From the NCBI GenBank assembly GCA_013141115.1, contig JABFRP010000001.1:620001-684000 (forward strand): DNA of 64,000 nucleotides, written 5' to 3'. The translations under genes were made by a program, and so were the position numbers. The DNA is from Ferruginibacter sp. GTDB lineage: Bacteria; Bacteroidota; Bacteroidia; Chitinophagales; Chitinophagaceae. The notes beneath the pieces were generated by a model. It was not told the DNA's origin. It searched no databases and was given only the letters and a program-made list of their open reading frames with translations. Shown piece after piece: positions 6,398 through 14,173 of the stretch (position 1 is its first letter; every line of letters begins with the position of its first letter).

Positions 6398-7236
6398 ATG
6401 TAGCTATTGTTGGCGTTGGTTTGATTGGCGGTTCTATGGCATTGGCATTGAAGGAAAAAGGTATTGCCAAAAAAGTGATTGGTGTGGGCCGCTCTGCTAC
6501 AAGCATTGCAAAAGCAATTGAACTGGGTATTATTGATGAGGCATTGCCTCTAGAAGATGCGGTAAAGCAAGCGGATTTCATTTATGTTTCTATCCCTGTT
6601 GATGCTACCATACCGGTGATGCAACAAATAATGAACCTGATAACCGATAAACAAATTGTTGTTGATGCAGGCTCTACCAAATTTGCTTTGTGCGATGCAT
6701 TAAAAGATCACCCGATGCGTAAACAATTTGTGGCAACGCATCCCATGTGGGGAACAGAATATAGCGGGCCTGAAGCTGCGGTAAGAGGTGCTTTTGCAGG
6801 CAGGGCTTGTGTAATTTGTGAAAAAGAAAAAAGCGATCCGGCTGCTTTGCAGGCAGTGGAAAATATTTATAAAGCGGTAAACATGCATATCATTTATATG
6901 GATGCAGCCAACCACGATGTACATGCGGCATACATCAGCCATATCTCACACATTACTTCTTTTGCATTGGCCAATACGGTTTTAGAAAAAGAAAAAGAAG
7001 AAGATGCCATTTTTGAAATGGCAGGTGGTGGTTTTGAAAGCACAGTGCGTTTGGCAAAAAGTAATTCGGCTATGTGGGCACCTATTTTTATGCAGAATAA
7101 AGAAAATGTGCTGGATGTATTGAATGAACATATTTCGCAGTTAAGAAAATTTAAAGCTAGTTTGGAAAAAGAGAATATGGAGTATTTGATAGAACTGATG
7201 GAGAATGCAAATAAGATAAAAAGAATTTTGAAATAA
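6394..7236 (+). CDS. tyrA: prephenate dehydrogenase
   Basis: A 280-residue NAD(P)-dependent prephenate dehydrogenase (prephenate to 4-hydroxyphenylpyruvate; Tyr branch). The Rossmann loop VGVGLIGGSMALAL (6-19) opens the protein. HPMWGTEYSGPEAA (about 109-122) is the family substrate/cofactor segment, and HDVHAAYISHISH (about 174-186) carries the conserved active-site helix. No ACT or chorismate mutase domain is attached, so feedback regulation may be weak or rest on transcription attenuation. The start overlaps the preceding stop by four bases and its own stop overlaps the next gene's ATG by one base. Confidence 0.93.
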   Translation: MNVAIVGVGLIGGSMALALKEKGIAKKVIGVGRSATSIAKAIELGIIDEALPLEDAVKQADFIYVSIPVDATIPVMQQIMNLITDKQIVVDAGSTKFALCDALKDHPMRKQFVATHPMWGTEYSGPEAAVRGAFAGRACVICEKEKSDPAALQAVENIYKAVNMHIIYMDAANHDVHAAYISHISHITSFALANTVLEKEKEEDAIFEMAGGGFESTVRLAKSNSAMWAPIFMQNKENVLDVLNEHISQLRKFKASLEKENMEYLIELMENANKIKRILK

Positions 7237-7928
7237 TGATGATAGATATACCGCTCATAAAGAATCATGACAATAAAACTATTTCGAATAAGTTTTTTGG
7301 TATGCCTTCCAGCAAGTATTTTGGGTTACTCCAAAATAAGTATGGTGATGTTATTATAAGGATTCACATTTTAAATAAATTGATTTCTGAAATTTTTTTG
7401 GAACATAATTTATATACTTCGGCAGTTGCCTTAGAAGATTACAGTTTTGAACAAGTAAATCAGAATTTTTATTCAAAATTTCGCTACAAAACTGAGACAT
7501 TAATTTATTGGTTCAGAAAAACTTCCGATGAGTTAATTGGACTTCAGTATTTCATGTTTTATATAGTCGAGAATAATGCAGAGCCTGATGTTATAAAAAT
7601 TGAAAGTATCGGTAACCTATTAAATTCAGACTCTTATTTAAAAGTAGTACATGATAAAAGTCTAATTTTTTTAAAGCTGTTAAATGATGTTTCAAATTCA
7701 TATAAACACAGTTTTATTGATTATGAGGCAGCATTTTTATTTGGTCGATATGAACCAACGTTAAATTCAGCACGACGAAAATGGAATAAAAGTGAAAATC
7801 ACGCAGAACTATTCGAAAACAATTTACGAGATATAGTGACTGGGTTTACTCAATTTTATAATGATTCGATGATTTTTATTGATAAGCAGAATGATGTTTT
7901 TTTTAAGCAAGCTACAGACAAAAAATGA
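7236..7928 (+). CDS. hypothetical protein inserted in the aromatic operon
   Basis: A 230-residue protein that I do not recognise. The frame starts on the last base of the tyrA stop (TAATGATG; ATG at 7236 or 7239) and ends four bases inside the next frame, so it is read as part of the operon. It is AT-rich, Asn/Ile/Phe/Tyr-rich and predicted mostly helical, with no signal peptide or membrane helix. A LLNDVSNSYKHSF stretch (about 147-159) recalls helical proteins with HEPN-like layout, but I would not assign that. It has no evident role in aromatic synthesis; base composition differs from the flanking tyrA and DAHP synthase genes, consistent with a later insertion. Confidence 0.6.
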   Translation: MMIDIPLIKNHDNKTISNKFFGMPSSKYFGLLQNKYGDVIIRIHILNKLISEIFLEHNLYTSAVALEDYSFEQVNQNFYSKFRYKTETLIYWFRKTSDELIGLQYFMFYIVENNAEPDVIKIESIGNLLNSDSYLKVVHDKSLIFLKLLNDVSNSYKHSFIDYEAAFLFGRYEPTLNSARRKWNKSENHAELFENNLRDIVTGFTQFYNDSMIFIDKQNDVFFKQATDKK

Positions 7929-8374
7929 TTTTCAGAGAAGCACTAACCAACGATATCAAACAAATACAGGTGGTAAGAAACGCTGTAAAAGAAAATGTAT
8001 TAAGTAATCTCGGATTGGTTACCGACAAAGATTGTGTGGAATATTTAACCTTAAGAGGAAAAGGTTGGGTTTGCGAAGCAGATGGTACAATTGTTGCTTT
8101 TGCCATTGCTGATTTGATTGATAATAATATCTGAGCATTATTTGTACATCCCGGTTTTGAAAATAAAGGTATTGGAAAAAAATTGCACGATAATATGCTG
8201 AACTGGTATTTCGATCAGCAAAAAGAAATGGTTTGGTTAAGCACATCGCCCAATACAAGAGCAGAAAAATTTTATCAAATGCAAGGTTGGAAGGCAGTGG
8301 GATTGTATGGTAAAGGAGAAATTAAATTTGAGATGACAAAAGATATTTGGCAAAACATAATTAAGGCTCAATAA
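7925..8374 (+). pseudogene. GNAT acetyltransferase interrupted by one in-frame TGA
   Basis: The reading frame from ATG 7925 stops at TGA 8132-8134, but the same frame continues without a shift to the TAA ending at 8374. Together they give a 149-codon GNAT N-acetyltransferase: an N-terminal half ending IADLIDNN, then ALFVHPGFENKGIGKKLHD, which is the acetyl-CoA binding motif (V/I-x-P-x-x-x-x-x-GIG), then LSTSPNTRAEKFYQMQGW. In relatives the position before ALFV is usually Trp, so a TGG-to-TGA change explains the break. No frameshift is needed. It overlaps the preceding gene by four bases. Either a recent nonsense mutation or a sequencing error. Confidence 0.85.
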
Positions 8375-8375
8375 A

Positions 8376-8422
8376 GTAATGCAGTACAAGAGTGCGACGC
8401 CACTGAAGTAAAATAGCATTAC
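8376..8422. repeat. intergenic hairpin element with core AGAGTGCGACGC
   Basis: GTAATGC (8376-8382) and GCATTAC (8416-8422) form perfect 7-base arms enclosing AGAGTGCGACGC (8389-8400). The same 12-mer occurs again at 63933-63944, also in a gene-free stretch. It lies between the broken acetyltransferase and the DAHP synthase gene. Confidence 0.6.
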
Positions 8423-8462
8423 AAAAGTTGATAACAAAAAAAGTATTTAATAATTAATAATC

Positions 8463-9551
8463 ATGCAAACAGCAACTCAATCGATGAAAGAATTAATGCA
8501 AACCAAATGGAATAAACGTCCATTAATTATCAGCGGCCCCTGTAGTGCCGAAACCGAAGAGCAGGTAATGGAAACAGCTACCCGCCTTGCCAAAACAGGT
8601 AAAGTAGATGTGTTACGTGCCGGTATTTGGAAACCCCGTACCAAACCAGGATTGTTTGAAGGCATTGGTACCAAAGGTTTACCCTGGTTGGCAAGTGCAA
8701 AAAAAGTTACCGGGCTACCCATTACTGTAGAAGTGGCCACCGCTAAACATGTGCAGGATGCATTGCAGTTTGATGTGGATATGCTTTGGATTGGTGCAAG
8801 AACAACGGTGAATCCTTTTAGTGTGCAGGAAGTTGCTGATGCTTTACGTGGAGTTGATATTCCGGTGCTGATAAAAAACCCGATAAATGCCGACCTGGAA
8901 TTGTGGACCGGCGGTATCGAACGCTTACAAAAAGTGGGTGTTAAACAAGTGGGTATGATCCATCGTGGTTTTGCATCTTATGGTAATACTGAATTTCGTA
9001 ACGCACCGATGTGGCATTTGCCTATTGAAATGAAACGCAGGTTTCCGGGCATGCCTTTAATTTGCGATCCTTCACATATTTGTGGTAACAGAACATTACT
9101 GCAATCTGTTTCTCAAAAAAGTATCGATCTTGATTTTGATGGCATCATGCTGGAAACGCATATTGATCCGGATAATGCCTGGAGCGATGCCAAGCAACAA
9201 ATAACACCAGAGAAATTTGCAGAAATGCTGGATGCTTTGGTTTGGAGGCATGAGAATACAGATGCAAAAGAATTTATTACGGCATTGGCAACTTTACGTG
9301 AACAGATCAATCACCTGGATGATGAACTGATGACGATATTGGGACAGCGTATGAAAATTGCTGATAAAATCGGAGAATACAAAAAGAATAACGACATCAC
9401 CATTTTACAAACCAACCGCTGGAATGAGATCTTGGAAAAAGCCTACGCCAAAGGAGAGAAGCTGGGTTTAAGTAAAGAGTTTATCACTAAGTATTATGAT
9501 GCAATACATCTGGAAAGTATCAATCACCAGAATAACATCATGAACTCTTAA
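8463..9551 (+). CDS. bifunctional DAHP synthase / chorismate mutase
   Basis: A 362-residue fusion. Residues about 10-265 are a type I-beta 3-deoxy-D-arabino-heptulosonate-7-phosphate synthase (PEP plus erythrose-4-phosphate; first step of the shikimate pathway), with ISGPCSAETEEQ (23-34), LRAGIWKPRTKPG (55-67) and CDPSHICGNR near 200. Residues about 278-358 are an AroQ-type chorismate mutase helix bundle: LREQINHLDDELMTILGQRM with the family Arg, Asp and Lys positions. This fusion is usual in Bacteroidota and supplies the mutase activity missing from PheA and TyrA here. It begins 88 bases after the broken acetyltransferase; aroB follows after 25 bases. Confidence 0.93.
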   Translation: MQTATQSMKELMQTKWNKRPLIISGPCSAETEEQVMETATRLAKTGKVDVLRAGIWKPRTKPGLFEGIGTKGLPWLASAKKVTGLPITVEVATAKHVQDALQFDVDMLWIGARTTVNPFSVQEVADALRGVDIPVLIKNPINADLELWTGGIERLQKVGVKQVGMIHRGFASYGNTEFRNAPMWHLPIEMKRRFPGMPLICDPSHICGNRTLLQSVSQKSIDLDFDGIMLETHIDPDNAWSDAKQQITPEKFAEMLDALVWRHENTDAKEFITALATLREQINHLDDELMTILGQRMKIADKIGEYKKNNDITILQTNRWNEILEKAYAKGEKLGLSKEFITKYYDAIHLESINHQNNIMNS

Positions 9552-9576
9552 GTTATTTACCACTTATTTATTTTTT

Positions 9577-10605
9577 ATGACTCAGGTTGAAAATGATTTC
9601 TCCGGAAAAAAAGTAAACTATTATTTTGATGCAGCTTTTTCTGATTTAGAACAGTTGACAACAAAAGAAACTACTATTTTAATAACTGATGAAAATGTAT
9701 TTCAACTCCATCAGCAAAAATTTGATGGTTGGAAAACTATTGTGATAAGGGCGGGAGAAGAGCATAAGCAACAATCAACGGTTGATGTAATTATCGGGCA
9801 GCTGATTGCTATGGAAGCTGATCGCAAAACTTTTATTGTAGGTGTAGGCGGTGGGGTAGTTACTGATATTACAGGATATGCTGCCAGTGTATACATGCGG
9901 GGGGTAAAGTTTGGCTTTGTGCCTACCACAATTCTGTCGATGGTGGATGCATCAATTGGCGGAAAGAATGGAGTAGATGTTGGCGTGTATAAAAATTTAG
10001 TAGGCCTAATAAAACAGCCGGAGTTTTTACTGTTTGATTATTCGCTGTTACAAACTTTACCTTATGAACAATGGGTTAACGGTTTTGCAGAAGTAATAAA
10101 GCATGCTTGTATAAAAGATACCGTATTGTTTGCCTTGTTGGAGAAATTTACTTTGCATGATTTTACCACAAACGCAACTTTATTGGCAGATTTAATTGAG
10201 CGAAATGTAAATATAAAAACTACTGTTGTTGTAAATGATGAGTTTGAACAAGGAGATAGAAAGTTGTTAAACTTTGGGCATACTATCGGGCACGCTATAG
10301 AAAATTTACATCAATTGCTTCATGGCCATGCTATAAGTATTGGTATGGTGGCGGCCTGTAATTTATCAGAAAAATTAAATGGATTTCATTTTGATGAAGC
10401 TACACGAATTGTAAAACTGCTGGCAAAATATCACTTGCCTGTTGACGTGGAAACAGAATACGAAAAAGTATTTGAAGTGTTGAAGATGGATAAAAAACGT
10501 AACCTGAAAGTGATGAATTTTATCCTCTTAAATAAAATTGGCGAAGCGGTGATAAGGCCAATTGAACTGGATGAATTGCACAAGCATTTAAAAGAAATAT
10601 TATAG
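9577..10605 (+). CDS. aroB: 3-dehydroquinate synthase
   Basis: A 342-residue NAD- and metal-dependent cyclase (DAHP to 3-dehydroquinate). GVGGGVVTDITGYAAS (about 88-103) is the NAD-binding segment; VPTTILSMVDASIGGKNGVD follows as the substrate region. Metal ligands are provided by the FAEVIKH Glu, the NFGHTIGHAIE His and the HGHAISIG His (about 170-255). Length is normal. It follows the DAHP synthase gene by 25 bases; its TAG stop shares its last G with the GTG start of aroA. Confidence 0.95.
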   Translation: MTQVENDFSGKKVNYYFDAAFSDLEQLTTKETTILITDENVFQLHQQKFDGWKTIVIRAGEEHKQQSTVDVIIGQLIAMEADRKTFIVGVGGGVVTDITGYAASVYMRGVKFGFVPTTILSMVDASIGGKNGVDVGVYKNLVGLIKQPEFLLFDYSLLQTLPYEQWVNGFAEVIKHACIKDTVLFALLEKFTLHDFTTNATLLADLIERNVNIKTTVVVNDEFEQGDRKLLNFGHTIGHAIENLHQLLHGHAISIGMVAACNLSEKLNGFHFDEATRIVKLLAKYHLPVDVETEYEKVFEVLKMDKKRNLKVMNFILLNKIGEAVIRPIELDELHKHLKEIL

Positions 10606-11891
10606 TGAAAGTTGTAGTAAAACCCTCAATAATTAACGGCGCATTAATTGCACCCACCAGTAAAAGTTCTATGCAAAGGGCATGTGCTGCCGCTTTACTT
10701 AACGATGGCGAAACTGTAATTAATAATCCCGGAAAAAGTAATGATGATTTAGCGGCATTAGATATTATACAAAAACTAGGTGCTGCTATTACAGTAAATG
10801 ATAGAGAAAGAATTGTAATTGCAGCTAAAGGTATTCAACCGGTATCAGGAGAAATTAGTTGTGGCGAAAGCGGTTTATCCATTCGTATGTTTACACCCAT
10901 TGCTGCATTAAGCGATCAATCGATAACAATCAATGGAACCGGAAGTTTATTAAAACGCCCCATGGATTTTTTTGATGAAATATTTCCGCAACTGGGTATT
11001 GCGGTAGCCTCTAACAAAGGCATGTTACCCATAAAAATTAAAGGCCCTTTGCAACCAAAAGATATTACTATTGATGGTTCATTAAGTTCTCAGTTTTTAA
11101 CCGGGTTATTGTTTGCGTTTGCAAAAGCTGCAACACATCCGGTAACCATCACTGTAAATAATTTAAAAAGCAAACCCTATATCGATCTTACATTGCAGGT
11201 GATGAAACATTTTGGTTATGTAGTTGAAAATAATAATTATGAATCCTTCGTAATCAGCCCTAAAGTCCTAAATCCTAAACCCCTAAACTATACAGTAGAA
11301 GGGGATTGGAGTGGGGGAGCATTTTTATTAGTAGCAGGCGCTATCGCAGGAAAGATAGTAGTTAAAGGATTAGATCCATTTTCAACCCAGGCAGACAAAG
11401 CCATTTTACAGGCGATTATTGCAAGTGGTGCTACTATTTCAATTGAAGAAAAACAGATTGAAATAGCCCCGCCGGTAACTGGTTTATCAGCACTAAAACC
11501 TTTTCATTTTAACGCCACAGATTGCCCTGATCTTTTTCCTCCTTTGGTTGCACTGGCAGCCTACTGTAATGGCACATCAGTAATTGAAGGCGTAAGCCGT
11601 TTGGCACATAAGGAAAGTGACAGAGGATTAACTTTGCAGGAAGAGTTTGCAAAAATGGGTGTGGAAATTATTTTGCAGGATGACCTGATGATGATAAAAG
11701 GAGGAGAAGGTTTAAAAGCTGCTGCTGTTCATTCACGCCACGATCATCGTATTGCAATGGCTTGTGCCGTTGCTGCACTAAAAGCAACCGGCGAAACCAG
11801 TATTGAAGAAGCTGAAGCTATTAATAAATCTTACCCCGATTTTTATGAGCATTTACAATTACTGAATGCTGATGTATCTTTAATTAATTAA
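10605..11891 (+). CDS. aroA: 3-phosphoshikimate 1-carboxyvinyltransferase (EPSP synthase)
   Basis: A 428-residue EPSP synthase (shikimate-3-phosphate plus PEP). The start is GTG at 10605, overlapping the aroB stop by one base. Motifs: PTSKSSMQRACAAA (18-31) with the conserved Lys/Ser, GESGLSIRMFTP (about 88-99), DGSLSSQFLTGLL, and KESDRG plus the SRHDHRIAMA segment near the C-terminus. The loop at residues 218-229 (SPKVLNPKPLNY), before the VEGDWSGGAF strand, is encoded by a short tandem repeat (CCTAAA units) and looks like an in-frame insertion tolerated between the two lobes. The gene is otherwise complete. Confidence 0.95.
   Translation: MKVVVKPSIINGALIAPTSKSSMQRACAAALLNDGETVINNPGKSNDDLAALDIIQKLGAAITVNDRERIVIAAKGIQPVSGEISCGESGLSIRMFTPIAALSDQSITINGTGSLLKRPMDFFDEIFPQLGIAVASNKGMLPIKIKGPLQPKDITIDGSLSSQFLTGLLFAFAKAATHPVTITVNNLKSKPYIDLTLQVMKHFGYVVENNNYESFVISPKVLNPKPLNYTVEGDWSGGAFLLVAGAIAGKIVVKGLDPFSTQADKAILQAIIASGATISIEEKQIEIAPPVTGLSALKPFHFNATDCPDLFPPLVALAAYCNGTSVIEGVSRLAHKESDRGLTLQEEFAKMGVEIILQDDLMMIKGGEGLKAAAVHSRHDHRIAMACAVAALKATGETSIEEAEAINKSYPDFYEHLQLLNADVSLIN
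11259..11287. repeat. CCTAAA tandem micro-repeat inside aroA
   Basis: CCTAAA occurs at 11259, 11267, 11274 and 11282, i.e. with a 7-8 base period. The reverse-complement unit TTTAG, with an 8-base period, occurs in an intergenic gap at 55424-55452. Here it encodes residues about 219-228 of EPSP synthase. Confidence 0.7.
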
Positions 11892-11901
11892 AAACAGTCT
11901 G

Positions 11902-12897
11902 ATGAATTCTTTTGGCCGCATATTCAGAGTACATATTTTTGGCGAATCGCATGGCGAGTGTGTAGGCATAACCATTGACGGTTGCCCTGCAGGATTACCA
12001 TTAACTGCAGATGATCTGTTGCCCGACCTGGAAAGAAGAAAAGGCGGCAAACAAAAAGGCGCCACACCCAGGCAGGAAGAAGATTATCCAATATTCAAGA
12101 GTGGCATATTTGAAAATAAAACCACTGGTTTTCCAATAACAATTTTATTTGAAAATAAAAATACCCGTAGCGAAGATTATAATAAACAGCGAAGCTTTCC
12201 CAGGCCGGGCCATGCAGATTGGGTGGCACATCAAAAGTTTGGTGGGCATGAAGATTATCGTGGGGGCGGACATTTTAGCGCAAGGTTAACTACTGGTATT
12301 GTTGCAGCAGGTGCTATTGCAAAAAAACTAATGGCATCAGTAAATATCACCGCACAGGTTACAGCAATAGCAGGCGAAACAGATTTGGAAAAAGGACTGC
12401 AAAAAGGTATTGACGCCAAAGATTCTGTGGGTGGTATTGTAGAGTGTGTAGTTGACGGCTTGCCAGTAGGTTTGGGTGAACCTTATTTTGATTCGGTAGA
12501 ATCGGTATTATCGCATATTTTATTTGCTATACCTGCAGTGCGTGGGGTGGAGTTTGGTACCGGGTTTGCCGCAGCAACAATGTTTGGCAGCCAGCATAAC
12601 GATGCTATTGAAAATGCTGAAGGTAAAACAAGAACCAATCATGCCGGTGGCGTAGTGGGTGGTATTACTAACGGTAACCAACTGGTATTTCGTTTAGCCG
12701 TTAAACCAACATCCTCTACACCAAAAGAACAAAATAGTTTAAACTGGGAAACAGGTGCCACTCAAAATTTTTCTATTAAAGGAAGACACGATCTGTGTGT
12801 GGCCCTGAGAGCGCCGGTAATTGTAGAAGCAGTAACAGCGTTGGTGCTGGCAGATATGATGCTATTGGAGCAGCGCATTCCACGAATTATTAACTAG
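11902..12897 (+). CDS. aroC: chorismate synthase
   Basis: A 331-residue FMN-dependent chorismate synthase (EPSP to chorismate), last gene of the aromatic operon. FGRIFRVHIFGESHGE (3-18) contains the family signature and active-site His, FPRPGHADW and GGHEDYRGGGHFSARLT (about 94-130) hold the substrate/FMN motif, and the HAGGVVGGITNG segment is near residue 250. Length is slightly short of the usual 350-360. It follows aroA by 10 bases. Its 3' end overlaps the converging DinB-like gene by eight bases, with no terminator hairpin that I can see. aroD/Q, aroE and aroK are not in the operon and must lie elsewhere. Confidence 0.95.
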   Translation: MNSFGRIFRVHIFGESHGECVGITIDGCPAGLPLTADDLLPDLERRKGGKQKGATPRQEEDYPIFKSGIFENKTTGFPITILFENKNTRSEDYNKQRSFPRPGHADWVAHQKFGGHEDYRGGGHFSARLTTGIVAAGAIAKKLMASVNITAQVTAIAGETDLEKGLQKGIDAKDSVGGIVECVVDGLPVGLGEPYFDSVESVLSHILFAIPAVRGVEFGTGFAAATMFGSQHNDAIENAEGKTRTNHAGGVVGGITNGNQLVFRLAVKPTSSTPKEQNSLNWETGATQNFSIKGRHDLCVALRAPVIVEAVTALVLADMMLLEQRIPRIIN

Positions 12898-13336
12898 TTA
12901 ATAAACGGCGATGATAATTTATTTGGCCAAGGTGATAAGTTAAATGTGTGGCTAAATGAATCAGTATAAAATCAGTTGTTGAAATCTTATCCTTTACTTC
13001 CACTGGAAAATCTTTTTTTAGATCTTCAGGCGATAATTTATTAAGCGCATTTTTTACAATAACAATGCAGTTTTCAATATTGGTAATAAGATCGGTACGC
13101 AGTACTTTCTTTAAAGCAAACTCATCTTCACGATGGCGTATGTAGCCGGTATGTCCAAGTACACCGCCAATATAATAGTTGAGATTGCCTAGTAAGTGCA
13201 ACGTTAAATTTCCGGCAGAATTACTAATACCTTCTTTTACGATCCACAGATTATTTTCATCTCTGTAAAGATTGATCTCAGTAATTAATCTTTTAAGATC
13301 TCTTTCAAATATTTCAATTAAACTTTCTTTTAGCAT
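12890..13336 (-). CDS. DinB-like four-helix protein
   Basis: A 148-residue member of the DinB/YfiT-like superfamily: a four-helix bundle with conserved metal-type His positions, here HLLGNLNYYIGG (about 47-58) and HLATHLTYHLGQINYHRR (about 127-144). Relatives include thiol-dependent transferases, and the host appears to use bacillithiol (YtxJ nearby), so a thiol-S-transferase role is possible but unproven. It overlaps the upstream dipeptidase gene by 23 bases and the end of aroC by 8 bases on the opposite strand. Confidence 0.75.
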   Translation of the reverse strand: MLKESLIEIFERDLKRLITEINLYRDENNLWIVKEGISNSAGNLTLHLLGNLNYYIGGVLGHTGYIRHREDEFALKKVLRTDLITNIENCIVIVKNALNKLSPEDLKKDFPVEVKDKISTTDFILIHLATHLTYHLGQINYHRRLLTS

Positions 13337-14102
13337 GAGTAGGAGTTTTTTTTATTGTAGATTTTTCTTTTAATTCACTAAATGGTAAATCCAGTAATTC
13401 AAAATTTATTGCATTGGGTAAACTGTAATGCCACCATTCTGTATCCAACGCTTTAAAGCCGTTTTGCTCCATTATTTTTTTTAATAGTAAACGGTTTTGC
13501 AAAATTTCTTCGGGTAAATCAGTAAATGCATGGTGTGCTGTATCGCTAAAATTATCAAAGCCTGTTCCCATATTTAATTCTTCGCCGGTTTTTGTATTAA
13601 TTAAAGTAAGATCAACAGCAATGCCACGGTTATGCCCACTGCCTTTTTTAGGGTCGGCAGCATAGCGGTCATCCTTTACCGGCTCCCACATTATTCTGGT
13701 AACAGAATAGGGTCTGTAGGCATCAAATATTTTTAACCCTAATCCCATTTCTTTTAATTGGGTTTGAATTTTTGCTAAAGAATCTGCTGCAGGTTTTCTG
13801 AGAAAGGTAGTGGTTAATGGCGGATACAGTTTTTTCTTCATAAAGTTGTTATTGCCGGCATACCGCAACTCTAAAACTATGGACGGGATGAGTTTCTTTA
13901 TATCAACCATTTGTTTTGCCGGATTTACGGATACCGTTTTTTGCAATTGCTTTACCGAACCTGTTACCCAAAGGCCATATTGATTTAAAGCAGTATCTTT
14001 TTTATTGGCTGTAGCAGGTTGTGCAATAGTACCCACCGATGTTAATAAAAAAACAATACCCGAAATTACCTGTAATTGAAACGCATGTGTTATCTTGTTC
14101 AT
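13314..14102 (-). CDS. D-alanyl-D-alanine dipeptidase family protein (M15, VanX/DdpX type)
   Basis: A 262-residue exported zinc peptidase. The N-terminal hydrophobic stretch (about 9-28, ending TIAQPA) reads as a signal peptide. The M15D core has FDAYRPYS (about 132-139), zinc motif SGHNRGIAVDL (about 156-166) and EWWHY (about 224-228) supplying the catalytic Glu and third ligand. Such enzymes cleave D-Ala-D-Ala in wall turnover or recycling; the linked vancomycin-type genes (vanH, vanA) are absent, so resistance is not implied. It overlaps the DinB-like gene downstream and lies divergent from the L,D-transpeptidase gene, within a cell-wall cluster. Confidence 0.85.
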   Translation of the reverse strand: MNKITHAFQLQVISGIVFLLTSVGTIAQPATANKKDTALNQYGLWVTGSVKQLQKTVSVNPAKQMVDIKKLIPSIVLELRYAGNNNFMKKKLYPPLTTTFLRKPAADSLAKIQTQLKEMGLGLKIFDAYRPYSVTRIMWEPVKDDRYAADPKKGSGHNRGIAVDLTLINTKTGEELNMGTGFDNFSDTAHHAFTDLPEEILQNRLLLKKIMEQNGFKALDTEWWHYSLPNAINFELLDLPFSELKEKSTIKKTPTHAKRKFN

Positions 14103-14173
14103 ATAAATTGCTTATAACCTATCGTCCGGAAAACTAAAGAACACCTGAAGTTACAAACTTTTTGACCCGATAT

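Noticed and set aside
8132..8134. TGA inside the acetyltransferase read as selenocysteine
   Set aside because: No SECIS-like hairpin directly follows, GNAT enzymes have no redox Cys/Sec at this place, and relatives carry Trp there.
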